A stretch of 64,000 nucleotides of DNA. Origin: Zhongshania sp. GTDB taxonomy: Bacteria > Pseudomonadota > Gammaproteobacteria > Pseudomonadales > Spongiibacteraceae. The translations under genes were made by a program, and so were the position numbers. The DNA is taken from assembly GCA_018066965.1 (NCBI GenBank), contig JAGPVP010000061.1, forward strand, positions 43,416 to 107,415, given 5' to 3'. Below the pieces are notes generated by a model, which did no database searches, was not told where the DNA came from, and worked only from the letters and a program-made list of their open reading frames with translations. Every line of letters begins with the position of its first letter. Within the stretch, counting starts at the first letter, position 1. Below are positions 18,714 through 28,600 of the stretch, piece after piece.

Positions 18714-19418
18714 TTACTTTGCAGCGCGCTCTTTCTCAATCAGCTCTTGAGCAACCTGCAACATCTCAGCTTGGCCACCCGCAGAGCGACCTGTTATACG
18801 ATATTTTCCGTTAACAATCAGCTCTGGCGTGCCGGCAATGCCGTATGAACGAGCACGGGCATCGGCTTGTTTCACTTGGCTATTCACACCAAAAGAGTCA
18901 AAGGTTTTACGGAAGGTATCCTCATCAATACCCGCGTGCTCAGTAAACAGTTTTGCCAAGGCATCCGCATCACGCAAAGTGTTACGGTCTACATTAATAG
19001 CGTTAAAAATAGGCTCATGAACCTTATCCAAAACACCCAAGGTCAATGCGGTGTAGTACGCTTTGGCATGCACCACCATCAAGTCATTCCACATGGCGGG
19101 AGAGCGGTGAAAATCGACATCTGCTGGCAACTTTTTCTTCCAAGCCTCTAGCATCGGGTCAAAATGGAAGCAGTGACTGCAGCCATACCAAAACACTTCA
19201 ACAACTTCTATTTTATCTGGATTGGTCGTTCTTACCGGCTGGGCAATGCGAATAAAACGTTCGCCTTTATCGGCGCTGTCTGTGGGCTGAGCCTGAGCAG
19301 CACTTGCCGCCGCTGGCTGCGCCGATTTAACCGCCGCAGATTCCGCACCATCACTGCAAGCAGACACTAATAATAAAAAGCTGAATACACTGACCAACGA
19401 GAATATTTTCTTAACCAT
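18714..19418 (-). CDS. dsbA: Thiol:disulfide interchange protein DsbA/DsbL family
   Basis: Signal/lipobox-like N-terminus; FWYGCSHCFHFDP active site; GIAGTPELIVNGKYRIT cis-Pro region. Confidence 0.93.
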   Translation of the reverse strand: MVKKIFSLVSVFSFLLLVSACSDGAESAAVKSAQPAAASAAQAQPTDSADKGERFIRIAQPVRTTNPDKIEVVEVFWYGCSHCFHFDPMLEAWKKKLPADVDFHRSPAMWNDLMVVHAKAYYTALTLGVLDKVHEPIFNAINVDRNTLRDADALAKLFTEHAGIDEDTFRKTFDSFGVNSQVKQADARARSYGIAGTPELIVNGKYRITGRSAGGQAEMLQVAQELIEKERAAK

Positions 19419-19590
19419 GAAGCCCCCTCATTTAAAAACGTTTTACCATCACCTATCGGAAAATAGTAAGCGCAGTATAAATACATTGTTATAAGCTGTC
19501 TGAGACCACACTCAAACTTAATGATTCCGATTTTCCACTTTAACACGGCACTTTGTCGCAACGCGTTTGTATAGACCAAAATCAACAGAG

Positions 19591-19621
19591 ATAAAAAAAG
19601 CGGCCGAAGCCGCCTTTTTTA
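19591..19621 (-). terminator. Rho-independent terminator downstream of the cytochrome c4 gene
   Basis: ATAAAAAAAGCGGC-cgaa-GCCGCCTTTTTTA hairpin with U tract, just past the 19634 stop on the minus strand. Confidence 0.8.
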
Positions 19622-19633
19622 TCTGCTTGCACT

Positions 19634-20260
19634 TCAGTGGTGCAAACCTTGAATAAATGCAGCTACGGCTTCAATTTCCGAATCACTCATTTTAAAAGCA
19701 ACCGAACGCATAATTTGAGTATCGCCATCATTGCTACGACCTTCACGGCCATCTGCGGCTGCGCGGAACGCCTTCAATTGCGCTATGGTGTAATCCGCAT
19801 GCTGGCCAGCCAATGCCGGGAAGCCCGCCGCCGCCATACCGTGACCGGTTGGTGTATGGCATGCCGCACAAGCCGGAACATTACGGTCTGCAATACCACC
19901 ACGATAAATCGCGGCGCCTTTTTCTACCAAGGCAGGGTCGGCCTGACCGGTGCTAGCCGTTTTGCTAGCGTAAAAAGCGGCAATGTTGGCAATATCTTGA
20001 TCCGACAAATTTTCTGTTTGTCCCGCCATCATCGGCACAGAACGCGCACCAGATTTAATGTCATGAATTTGCTTGGCTAAGTAACGCTCGCCCTGACCCG
20101 CTAATTTTGGAAATGTTGGCGCGGCACTATTACCGTCTGCGCCATGACACGCCGCACAAGCCGCCGCTTTCATTTTACCGGCTCTCGCGTTGCCTTCTAA
20201 TGCCACGGCAGAACCGGCAAACATCAATGAGGCAACCATTACTAGTAGTGTTTTATTCAT
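19634..20260 (-). CDS. Di-heme cytochrome c4
   Basis: MNKTLLVMVASLMFAGSAVALEGNARAGKMKAAACAACHGADGNS and second motif CAACHTPTGHG. Track ORF extends to 20299. Confidence 0.92.
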   Translation of the reverse strand: MNKTLLVMVASLMFAGSAVALEGNARAGKMKAAACAACHGADGNSAAPTFPKLAGQGERYLAKQIHDIKSGARSVPMMAGQTENLSDQDIANIAAFYASKTASTGQADPALVEKGAAIYRGGIADRNVPACAACHTPTGHGMAAAGFPALAGQHADYTIAQLKAFRAAADGREGRSNDGDTQIMRSVAFKMSDSEIEAVAAFIQGLHH

Positions 20261-20302
20261 TGTCACGTACTCTTTAATCAAGATAATTCTGTCACACACC
20301 GC

Positions 20303-20605
20303 TTAAGATTGTGGCGTCGCCATAAACTCAATCAGTGCTTTAAATTCGTCTGCGCTACAGTTAAAACACAGGCCCTTTGGCGGCATAGTGTTAAAACCTT
20401 CATCTGCATGTTTCACCAAGGTTTCCATGCCTTTCTCTAGGCGAGGCGCCCAATCTGCTTCAACTCCGGTTTTTGGCGCACCATTCGCACCAAAACCATG
20501 ACAGGCATAGCAGGATGCCTGATAACGATCTACAATCGCCTGCTCGGCAGCGCCGGCTGACACGCTAGACACCAGAAATAGTACAGCTACAAGCCATTTA
20601 TGCAT
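20303..20605 (-). CDS. Cytochrome c5 family protein
   Basis: Signal peptide, CYACH, ADWAPRLEKGMETL, TMPPKGLCFNCSADEF. Confidence 0.9.
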   Translation of the reverse strand: MHKWLVAVLFLVSSVSAGAAEQAIVDRYQASCYACHGFGANGAPKTGVEADWAPRLEKGMETLVKHADEGFNTMPPKGLCFNCSADEFKALIEFMATPQS

Positions 20606-20778
20606 GATCTACGTCTCCGAGTTTCAGCAATCTAATACCGTTTTTCATGAAGCTGGGGGCTTAGTCAATGCTAAAGTGACCCCACACAAAAACTGCGGCA
20701 TTATACACAACTAGTCGGTATGGGGGCCAATTATTGCCCCAAAATGCCCCTGCATTTGCAATTTTTCTCGGACATATT

Positions 20779-21453
20779 ATGGATTCCTCCCCCGCATTAA
20801 ATTACCGCCGTGCCAGCTATTTAAAAAGCTCGCCCAACCTGATGCACTGCCCAGACGACTCAGGCGCCGAGGTTGCGTTTGCCGGCCGCTCTAATGCGGG
20901 AAAATCCAGCGCAATCAATCGCTTGACCGAGAACAAAAAGCTCGCCAAAACCAGTAAAACGCCAGGGCGCACTCAGCTGTTAAATTTTTTCATTTTAGAT
21001 GATAGCGCCCGCCAACGACTTGTCGATCTGCCAGGCTATGGCTTTGCGAAAGTCCCCTTAGCGGTAAAAAACGAATGGCAGCGCAACCTCGAAGCCTATC
21101 TGCAAAAGCGGGAATCGCTGCGCGGCATGGTTTTAATGATGGATATTCGCCATCCTTTGACAGATTTTGATCGCCAAATGGTAAATTGGGCGACCAAAAG
21201 CGCCATGCCCATGCACATATTACTCACCAAGTCGGACAAGCTTAAACGCGGCCCCGCATCCGCAACCTTGCTGTTAGTGCGCAAGGAACTAGCGGAATAT
21301 GGCGATCTAATCAGTGTGCAATTATTTTCTGCCCACAACGGCGATGGCTTACAAGAACTGCGCAACCAGTTAGATCAGTGGCTAGACACACGGGCATTTG
21401 ACGAAGCGGAGAGCGCCACGTTAACCGAGCCAGAGCCGGATATTGACGCTTAA
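20779..21453 (+). CDS. engB: Ribosome biogenesis GTPase EngB/YsxC/YihA
   Basis: [17 protein letters not shown] (P-loop), [28 protein letters not shown]. Track ORF begins at 20734. Confidence 0.95.
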   Translation: MDSSPALNYRRASYLKSSPNLMHCPDDSGAEVAFAGRSNAGKSSAINRLTENKKLAKTSKTPGRTQLLNFFILDDSARQRLVDLPGYGFAKVPLAVKNEWQRNLEAYLQKRESLRGMVLMMDIRHPLTDFDRQMVNWATKSAMPMHILLTKSDKLKRGPASATLLLVRKELAEYGDLISVQLFSAHNGDGLQELRNQLDQWLDTRAFDEAESATLTEPEPDIDA

Positions 21454-21467
21454 TAAACTGGAGATGC

Positions 21468-21575
21468 AAAAAGGCCCGGCGCGCTGAACTCACCGGGCAA
21501 TCCTACTCCTTAGGAGTCAGGGGGAGACAAGTCTCCTAACGCGGGGCTGTTACATACGTTTAAGAGCAACAGCCT
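21468..21575 (-). ncRNA. Candidate small RNA in the polA-engB gap (positional analogue of Spot 42 / ErsA)
   Basis: Minus-strand hairpins: GGCTGTT/AACAGCC (21545-21574), GGAGAC/GTCTCC (21523-21536), ACTCC/GGAGT (21505-21517), and terminator GCCCGG/CCGGGC (21474-21498) followed by CTTTTT. Confidence 0.55.
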
Positions 21576-21609
21576 TTTAAAAGTAGACGCAGATTTGCAA
21601 TTACGCAAA

Positions 21610-24378
21610 TCAATGCGCTTCATCCCAATTGTCACCGGTGCCAATTCCCACCTCCAGCGGTACCGATAAATCAGCAGCAGCCATCATTAACGCCACCACT
21701 TCTTTTGTGACTGTATCCAGCGCTGCCGGTGAAACTTCTAGCACGAGTTCATCGTGAACTTGCATGATCATTTTCGCATCAACACCGCTGTCACTCAGGT
21801 AGCGATCCACAGAAATCATCGCACGCTTGATAATATCCGCTGCGGTACCCTGCATCGGCGCGTTAATCGCCGTGCGCTCCGCGGCCTGACGACGCATGCC
21901 GTTGCTGGCATTTATTTCAGGCAGGTATAAACGGCGGCCAAACAAGGTTTCGACGTAGCCTTTTTCTGACGCCAAAACACGGGTTTCGTCCATATAGCGA
22001 AGCACACCAGGATAACGCTTAAAATACAGGTCGATATATTCCTGCGCCTCTTTGCGACCAATATGTAACTGACGAGCCAAACCAAATGCCGACATACCAT
22101 AAATTAAGCCAAAATTAATCGCTTTGGCGTTGCGGCGCTGGTCATCACTAACCTCATCAAGTGCGACCCCAAATACCTCTGCTGCGGTGGCCTTGTGGAT
22201 ATCTTCTCCAGCGGCAAATGCATCGATCAAGCCGCGATCTCCAGATAAATGCGCCATTATTCGCAGTTCAATCTGAGAGTAATCCGCCGCTAAAATCACA
22301 TAGCCTGGCGGCGCAACAAACGCCTGCCGAATTCGTCGCCCCTCGACGCTGCGAATCGGGATGTTCTGCAAATTGGGATCTGATGACGACAAGCGACCGG
22401 TCGCGGCCACCGCTTGATGGTAGGAAGTATGAATACGACCCGTCGCCGGATCGATAAGTAGTGGTAACTTGTCAGTGTACGTAGACTTCAACTTCGCCAT
22501 GCCACGATGCTCAAGGATCACCTTGGGCAGGGGATAGTCGTGCGCCAGTTCTGCCAAGACCTCTTCAGCCGTGGACGGCGCACCTTTTGGGGTTTTCTTA
22601 ATGACTGGAATATTGAGGCGCTCGAACAAAATTTCGCCTAATTGCTTTGGCGAGGCCAAATTGAACTCTCCCCCCGCCAACTCGTAAGCCTCTTTCTCTA
22701 AGGCCTGCATTTTCAAGCCTAGCTCATGGCTTTGCTTACCGAGCAGCTCGCGGCTAACGAACGCGCCATTTCGCTCAATACGTGACAACACCGGCACCAA
22801 GGGAAGTTCTATGTCGCGATATACCGACATTAGCGCCGAACTGGCATTAAGTTGTGGCGACATAGCCTGATGTAGACGCAGGGTGATATCCGCATCCTCA
22901 GCCGCATAGGGTCCGGCCTGCTCTAATGCAATCTGGTTAAATGTAAGCTGTTTAGCGCCTTTACCGGCGATATCTTCAAAATGAATCGTGCTGTGATCTA
23001 AATACTTCAGGGCTAAAGTATCCATATCGTGGCGACTGCCAACTGAATCCAAGACGTAGGATTCCAGCATAGTGTCTTCGGCAATACCGCGTAGTGTAAT
23101 ACCGTGATTTACGAGCACATTGGCGTCGTATTTTAAATTCTGACCCAACTTAAGCTTACTAGCGTCTTCAAGGAGTGGCTTTAACGCAGCCAGCACAGCG
23201 GTTTCGTTAAGCTGATCCGGCGCATCTAAATAATCATGCCCGAAGGGCAGATACGCTGCTTGACCGGCTTTTACTGCAAAAGACACCCCAACCACCCGCG
23301 CCTGCATGTAATTGAGGCTGGTGGTTTCGGTATCAAACGCGAACAGTGGGGCGGCATTTAGCTTTTGTAACCACGCATCAAGCTGCGCCTGAGTGAGTAT
23401 TAGCTGATAGTCTGCCTCGCCCGTAAAAGCCGACTCGGCCACTTCGATCACAGCGTCACTGTCGCCACCCAGCAAATCGGCCTGCACCAAGGATTCGGCA
23501 CGCTCGGTTCGGCTTAATTCCTGCACCCACGTTTTAAATTCAAATTCGGTAAATAAACTGAGCAAACGGGCGTTGTCTGGCTCAGACGGTAGCAAATCTG
23601 GCACGGATACGTCCAAGGGCACATCGCACTTGATCGTTGCCAAGGTATAAGACAGAAAGGCCTGCTCGCGGCTGTCTTCAAGCTTTTTGGCAATCCCCTT
23701 GGCACCGCGTATTGGTAAATCTGGCACTTTGTCGAGGTTTTGATATATATCTTCTAGGCTACCCAAGGCTTGCAACAAGGCGAGGGCGGTTTTCTCACCA
23801 ACACCTGCAACACCGGGAATATTGTCGACTTTGTCGCCCATCAGCGCCAAAAAGTCGATAATTAGCTCTGGAGGAATACCAAATTTTTCATTTACGCCTG
23901 CAATATCCATTACCGTATCGGTCATGGTGTTAACCAAGGTCACATGCTCATTCACAAGCTGCGCCATGTCTTTATCGCCGGTAGATACCAATACCGGACG
24001 CGCCTTGCCGGCCTGAGCCGCCAAGGTGCCTATCACGTCATCTGCCTCGACACCCTCAATCACTAATCGCGGCAAGCCCATTGCATCGACAATGGCATTT
24101 ATGGGCTCAACCTGACTACGCAAGTCATCCGGCATGGGTGGGCGCTGCGCCTTGTACTGGGGATACATATCATCGCGGAAGGTTTTGCCTTTGGCATCAA
24201 ATACCACCGCGATTGGGCTATCGGGGTAATCCTTCTGCAGACGGCGCAGCATATTAATCACGCCCTTTATCGCGCCAGTGGGCTGACCCGTTGAGGTATT
24301 CAGCGGCGGCAGAGCATGAAAAGCGCGATACAGATAGGAGGAACCGTCAACTAATACAAGAGGCTTTATGGCTGTCAT
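21610..24378 (-). CDS. polA: DNA polymerase I
   Basis: 5' nuclease domain ([16 protein letters not shown]), 3'-5' exo ([10 protein letters not shown]), polymerase motifs ([48 protein letters not shown]). Confidence 0.98.
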   Translation of the reverse strand: MTAIKPLVLVDGSSYLYRAFHALPPLNTSTGQPTGAIKGVINMLRRLQKDYPDSPIAVVFDAKGKTFRDDMYPQYKAQRPPMPDDLRSQVEPINAIVDAMGLPRLVIEGVEADDVIGTLAAQAGKARPVLVSTGDKDMAQLVNEHVTLVNTMTDTVMDIAGVNEKFGIPPELIIDFLALMGDKVDNIPGVAGVGEKTALALLQALGSLEDIYQNLDKVPDLPIRGAKGIAKKLEDSREQAFLSYTLATIKCDVPLDVSVPDLLPSEPDNARLLSLFTEFEFKTWVQELSRTERAESLVQADLLGGDSDAVIEVAESAFTGEADYQLILTQAQLDAWLQKLNAAPLFAFDTETTSLNYMQARVVGVSFAVKAGQAAYLPFGHDYLDAPDQLNETAVLAALKPLLEDASKLKLGQNLKYDANVLVNHGITLRGIAEDTMLESYVLDSVGSRHDMDTLALKYLDHSTIHFEDIAGKGAKQLTFNQIALEQAGPYAAEDADITLRLHQAMSPQLNASSALMSVYRDIELPLVPVLSRIERNGAFVSRELLGKQSHELGLKMQALEKEAYELAGGEFNLASPKQLGEILFERLNIPVIKKTPKGAPSTAEEVLAELAHDYPLPKVILEHRGMAKLKSTYTDKLPLLIDPATGRIHTSYHQAVAATGRLSSSDPNLQNIPIRSVEGRRIRQAFVAPPGYVILAADYSQIELRIMAHLSGDRGLIDAFAAGEDIHKATAAEVFGVALDEVSDDQRRNAKAINFGLIYGMSAFGLARQLHIGRKEAQEYIDLYFKRYPGVLRYMDETRVLASEKGYVETLFGRRLYLPEINASNGMRRQAAERTAINAPMQGTAADIIKRAMISVDRYLSDSGVDAKMIMQVHDELVLEVSPAALDTVTKEVVALMMAAADLSVPLEVGIGTGDNWDEAH

Positions 24379-24560
24379 GGGGGCAAATTGGCACGTCAGT
24401 TATTGGGAAACGGCAGTGTACCACGACCCAGACAAGCATCATTAGCCTATCGAAAGCCACCAAAGTGTTACCGTTTTTCACAAGAGCGATTACATGAGAG
24501 CTTGGTAATTTGCCACATTAACGGGAAATTACCAAAAGTTAAGCTGACACTCTTTTTATT

Positions 24561-24581
24561 TGTGTTACCTTACGTAACACA
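24561..24581. promoter_or_regulatory. Perfect palindromic operator-like site
   Basis: TGTGTTAC-CTTAC-GTAACACA, 8-5-8 dyad 58 bp upstream of the 24640 ATG; followed by a GGTAACC partial repeat. Confidence 0.6.
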
Positions 24582-24639
24582 AGGTAACCTTTTATCTTGT
24601 GCAGGGCCAAACATGCCCATCTTGAGAGGAGAAACTCAA

Positions 24640-24906
24640 ATGAACAAAACTATTAGCGCAATCCTTATCCTGGTTGCCAGCGCCGCAGCAACTGCCGCAG
24701 AACCCAATGCCGCAGCTTCTGAGCCAATGGTATTAGCATACAACCAGATTAGTAATAACCAGCCGCAAGAGCCCGCTATTGAGTACGCAAGCCCGTACTC
24801 TGCAGAGCGCTTCCTTGAGAGAAACTTGGATGTGGTTGCCGCAAGCCTAAATGTAGAGCTTGACGACAAAATTAGTAGCGCAATGACACCACGTTTCGAC
24901 GACTAA
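24640..24906 (+). CDS. Small exported hypothetical protein (88 aa)
   Basis: MNKTISAILILVASAAATAAEPNAAASEPMVLAYNQISNNQPQEPAIEYASPYSAERFLERNLDVVAASLNVELDDKISSAMTPRFDD; AGAGGAGA Shine-Dalgarno; clear signal peptide. Confidence 0.75.
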   Translation: MNKTISAILILVASAAATAAEPNAAASEPMVLAYNQISNNQPQEPAIEYASPYSAERFLERNLDVVAASLNVELDDKISSAMTPRFDD

Positions 24907-24939
24907 GCCTAAGTGCTTATGACACGTCGTAACTGGCCG

Positions 24940-25803
24940 CTAATGATCAAAACAGGCCAGAAATGCCTGCCCGAGCTGACGGTATAAACCCAAAAACCCG
25001 TCAGCACCTTCTTCCTTCCCCTTATTGGTACGTCTCGCGCTATCACTAGAACCCAGGGGATCTATCTCAATCACCGGAATATCCAAACCCGCAACCAATG
25101 CATTCAGCATTGCCGGCGCATACTGGGGCTCACGAAACACACAGGCAAATTCACCCGCTTGTAAGCGAGCGCGCAACTCAACAATATGCCTAGCCCCCGG
25201 CAAACGATCTGACCCCGACATCACCATTTCACCTGCTGGCAGTCCGTAATGGTGCTCAAAGCGGCTAAATCCATCATGCAGCAATAGGTAGGGGCGGCGC
25301 TCATGGCGCGCTATCTCTTCTTGCAGCTGTTTATCGTACTGCCGAAATTCTGTGCTAAAGCGCGCCGCATTGGCGTGAAAATAAGCACCACGGGACGGTA
25401 GGCGATCAGACAATAAGCGAGCCACACGACGCGCTATGCTTTGCACTTCTTCCGCATCCATCCACACATGCGGGTCTTCGTCATTTCTTAAATCGGGGTA
25501 GAGGGCAACCGCATTCTCTTGCTTGCGCAATAGCTTTTGCAGGTAGGTTTCTAACATTGGCCCCACCCACAGCACCAAGTCTGCAGAGTGCACCCGCTGC
25601 GCATCGGAGGGGCGCAACTGAAAATCATGAGGTGACACGGTTGCCGGTGCCAATAGCTCTGCGCTAATGGCATCACCACCAACATCTTGGACGATCATCT
25701 GCAAGGGCATAATACTGGACAGGACTACCGGCTTACTGCTGTCTGCCCACGCGATATTACTGAGCATCCAAGCCGTTAACACACCCCACATTACTGCTCT
25801 CAA
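24940..25803 (-). CDS. znuA: Zinc ABC transporter substrate-binding protein
   Basis: SSIMPLQMIVQDVGGDAISAELLAPATVSPHDFQLRPSD...; DPHVWMDAEEVQSIARRV. Start TTG at 25803 or ATG at 25791. Confidence 0.92.
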   Translation of the reverse strand: MRAVMWGVLTAWMLSNIAWADSSKPVVLSSIMPLQMIVQDVGGDAISAELLAPATVSPHDFQLRPSDAQRVHSADLVLWVGPMLETYLQKLLRKQENAVALYPDLRNDEDPHVWMDAEEVQSIARRVARLLSDRLPSRGAYFHANAARFSTEFRQYDKQLQEEIARHERRPYLLLHDGFSRFEHHYGLPAGEMVMSGSDRLPGARHIVELRARLQAGEFACVFREPQYAPAMLNALVAGLDIPVIEIDPLGSSDSARRTNKGKEEGADGFLGLYRQLGQAFLACFDH

Positions 25804-25832
25804 CTGTTCTTCCCCATTGTTTAATACCGTAC

Positions 25833-25853
25833 AAATGCAATATTATAACATTT
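25833..25853. promoter_or_regulatory. Zur box in the divergent znuA/zur promoter
   Basis: AAATGCAATA-T-TATAACATTT, 8/10 dyad match, close to the gammaproteobacterial Zur consensus GAAATGTTATAWTATAACATTTC. Confidence 0.8.
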
Positions 25854-25859
25854 TATTTT

Positions 25860-26363
25860 ATGCAGAACCGAACCCTAATGCACAATATAGCTGAACAGCA
25901 CAACCATCAGCGTTGCATTGATGACGCGATGACCCGCGCACGGGAGCTATGCCAGCACCGGCAAGTAAAATTCACCCGCATACGCGAGCAAGTCTTGGCC
26001 TGTGTATGGGCGAATCATCAGCCGGTAGGGGCTTATACCATTCTCGAAGAGCTGGCGAAAGATTCCAGCCGTCGACCCGCGCCGCCTACCGTATACCGTG
26101 CGCTGGATTTTTTACTCGACAATGGCCTAATACATCGCATTGCGTCACTGAACGCTTTTGTGGGCTGCAAAGACCCAAGCCACCATCACCAAGGGCACTT
26201 TTTAATTTGCCGCCAATGCCGCAATGCAACAGAGCTGGACACCGATATTATCAACACCGCCATTAAGACCGCCGCCAAACAACACGGCTTTACGGTCGAA
26301 GCCCCTTGCGTAGAGGTCGTTGGCTGCTGCGCCCACTGTCAGGCGGTCGGCGACAATGAATAA
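25860..26363 (+). CDS. zur: Fur family zinc uptake regulator
   Basis: FTRIREQVLACVWANHQPVGAYTILEELAKDSSRRPAPPTVYRALDFLLDNGLIHRI; HHHQGHFLICRQC; CCAHC. Start may be 25878. Confidence 0.92.
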   Translation: MQNRTLMHNIAEQHNHQRCIDDAMTRARELCQHRQVKFTRIREQVLACVWANHQPVGAYTILEELAKDSSRRPAPPTVYRALDFLLDNGLIHRIASLNAFVGCKDPSHHHQGHFLICRQCRNATELDTDIINTAIKTAAKQHGFTVEAPCVEVVGCCAHCQAVGDNE

Positions 26364-27111
26364 TTCTCCGCTACTCACGCTGAGCCACATTTCACTTAAG
26401 CACCAGCGACAAAGCCTGCTTACCGATGTCAGCCTCAGTCTCGCGCCACGTCAAATAATGACGATCATCGGCCCCAATGGCGCTGGCAAAAGCACCTTAA
26501 TCAAAATCGCCCTAGGTTTAATCAAACCTGACAGCGGCAGCGTATTTCGGCAGGCCAATCTGGGTATTGGCTATATGCCGCAGCGCCTGTCACTCAACCC
26601 CTTAATGCCCCTGAGTGTAGAACGCTTTTTAGCAATGGCTAATACCCGCAAGAAAAACATTGATACCGCACTCGGCCGTACCGGCATTGCTCATTTGCGC
26701 AGACGACCGCTACATGACATCTCCGGCGGAGAAACCCAACGCGTACTCCTTAGCCGAGCCCTGCTAAGTGAACCGGATTTATTAGTACTAGACGAGCCCG
26801 CACAAGGCGTTGATATTAGCGGCCAAACTGAGCTTTACGAGCTAATCAACAGCTTACGCGACACACTGGGCTGCGCGGTGCTGATGGTGTCACACGACTT
26901 GCACTGGGTAATGGCGCAAACCGATACCGTCATTTGCCTTAACCAACATATTTGCTGCCACGGTCATCCCGAACACGTCAGTAACGACCCAGCCTATTTG
27001 TCGCTATTTGGTCGTCGCCACGCCGAAGCCGTCGCGCTCTACCAACACGACCACGACCACCAACACGACATCCACGGCGATGTCGTGTGCGAGCACCACC
27101 ACCATGACTGA
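26356..27111 (+). CDS. znuC: Zinc ABC transporter ATP-binding protein
   Basis: GPNGAGKSTLIKIALGL Walker A, SGGETQRVLLSRALL signature, LLVLDEPAQGVD; His-rich C-terminus. Confidence 0.94.
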   Translation: MNNSPLLTLSHISLKHQRQSLLTDVSLSLAPRQIMTIIGPNGAGKSTLIKIALGLIKPDSGSVFRQANLGIGYMPQRLSLNPLMPLSVERFLAMANTRKKNIDTALGRTGIAHLRRRPLHDISGGETQRVLLSRALLSEPDLLVLDEPAQGVDISGQTELYELINSLRDTLGCAVLMVSHDLHWVMAQTDTVICLNQHICCHGHPEHVSNDPAYLSLFGRRHAEAVALYQHDHDHQHDIHGDVVCEHHHHD

Positions 27112-27895
27112 CATACTGTTAAATGCATTAATCGCCGGCCTACTCGTAGCCGCTTTGTGCGGCCCACTCGGCGCACTGGTAACATGGCAGCGCATGGCCT
27201 ATTACGGCGACACACTAGCCCACTCAGCGCTGCTGGGACTCGCCCTCGGCTTCGCGCTACAGGTTAATTTGCAGTACAGCGTACTCATCACGTGTTTGTT
27301 AATCGGCACAATTTTATTTGCATTGCAGTGGTGGCGAAATATTGCGCTGGATAGTCTGCTGGGCATCCTATCGCATAGCAGCCTAGCGCTGGGCTTAGTT
27401 TGCCTGTCTTTTTTAGATAATCAGCGATTGGATTTAAACGCGTTTTTATTCGGTGATTTATTAGCCATTGCGCAGGAAGACCTAGTCAGCCTTGCCGTCA
27501 TTTGCAGTCTGATATTTGCGCTCCTATTTCGCTATTGGCCCGCCTTAGTTGCCATTACCGCGCATTCAGAACTCGCCGAAATTGAAGGCCTACCCGTAAA
27601 AAGGTTACGTCTATTAATGATGCTAATGGTGGCCGCAACGGTGGCCGTGGCAATGAAAATAGTAGGCGTATTACTTATCACGGCGATGCTGATTATTCCC
27701 GCCTCAGCAGCGGGTCGCTTTGCCCGCAGCCCAGAGCAAGCCGCAGTTCTAGCGATAATCTGCGGCGCGATTGCCGTTGTTTGCGGGTTAGCAGGGGCTT
27801 GGTATTGGGATACCCCCGCAGGCCCAAGTATTGTACTTGGGGCTGGGAGTTTATTTGTACTGGGGCAATTGGCGCCGAGCTATCGGCGCAATTAA
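27104..27895 (+). CDS. znuB: Zinc ABC transporter permease
   Basis: MTDILLNALIAGLLVAALCGPLGALVTWQRMAYYGDTLAHSALLGLALGF; 8-nt overlap with znuC. Confidence 0.94.
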   Translation: MTDILLNALIAGLLVAALCGPLGALVTWQRMAYYGDTLAHSALLGLALGFALQVNLQYSVLITCLLIGTILFALQWWRNIALDSLLGILSHSSLALGLVCLSFLDNQRLDLNAFLFGDLLAIAQEDLVSLAVICSLIFALLFRYWPALVAITAHSELAEIEGLPVKRLRLLMMLMVAATVAVAMKIVGVLLITAMLIIPASAAGRFARSPEQAAVLAIICGAIAVVCGLAGAWYWDTPAGPSIVLGAGSLFVLGQLAPSYRRN

Positions 27896-27931
27896 TCTAA
27901 AGTAAACTTAGCGGGAGAGGGGATATTAAAA

Positions 27932-28600
27932 TTAATAATATTCCCGAATAGATAAGTAGGCCCGCTTCATTTTACTAATCTCTAAAGGCGCCTTAAAAAA
28001 ACCTACCGAATGCCCTTCTGGATTAACCAGGGCAACATTTGCGCTGTGCTCAACCAGATAATTACTGCCACCACCGGGAACCTTGGTGAACGGAATATTC
28101 AGCGACGTTGCAAAGCGATGGATTTCTAAAAAATCACCTGTAATACCGCGAAACGCCGGATGGAAAAAATCCAAATAACTATGTAATTGCTCTGGCGTAT
28201 CGCGAGCCGGATCAACGCTGGCTAGCCACACTTGAGTATTCGCCTGCACCTCAGGATCTAGCTCTTGGTAAAACGCTTTTAATTGCGCAAGTGTGGTCGG
28301 ACAAACATCTGGGCAATAGGTGAAACCGAAAAACACCAAGCTCCACTGTCCCTGAAATGTGGATGGCGTCACACGCTCCTTGCGATCATCTTCCAAGGTA
28401 AAGTTAGGCAGTAAGCGCGGATTTTCGTATAGATAAGCACCTTGAGATTTTAACTCTTCGGTCGTCATTACCCGCGCGCGCGTAAACGCATAGAAAAATC
28501 CGCCCACTAAAATAATCGCCACCGACACGATAGCCAGCACGGTTAAGCGTATGCCTCGATCACGCTTCGCGGTTGCGCTTTGCTGCGTTTCTTCTGTCAT
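27932..28600 (-). CDS. SCO family copper chaperone for cytochrome c oxidase
   Basis: [21 protein letters not shown] CxxxC motif; distal His region. Confidence 0.93.
   Translation of the reverse strand: MTEETQQSATAKRDRGIRLTVLAIVSVAIILVGGFFYAFTRARVMTTEELKSQGAYLYENPRLLPNFTLEDDRKERVTPSTFQGQWSLVFFGFTYCPDVCPTTLAQLKAFYQELDPEVQANTQVWLASVDPARDTPEQLHSYLDFFHPAFRGITGDFLEIHRFATSLNIPFTKVPGGGSNYLVEHSANVALVNPEGHSVGFFKAPLEISKMKRAYLSIREYY

Noticed and set aside
19637-20080. 147-aa plus-strand ORF opposite the cytochrome c4 gene
   Set aside because: Antisense to a clear di-heme cytochrome; Cys/Arg-rich mirror translation.
27008-27103. N-terminal Thr/Ser-rich extension of znuB (NTTTTTNTTSTAM...)
   Set aside because: Out-of-frame reading of the ZnuC His-rich tail; the real ZnuB start is MTDILLNAL at 27104.
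27040-27110. CAC/GAC-rich short repeats as a possible tandem repeat or CRISPR-like array
   Set aside because: Explained by His/Asp codons of the ZnuC tail; no repeat-spacer structure.
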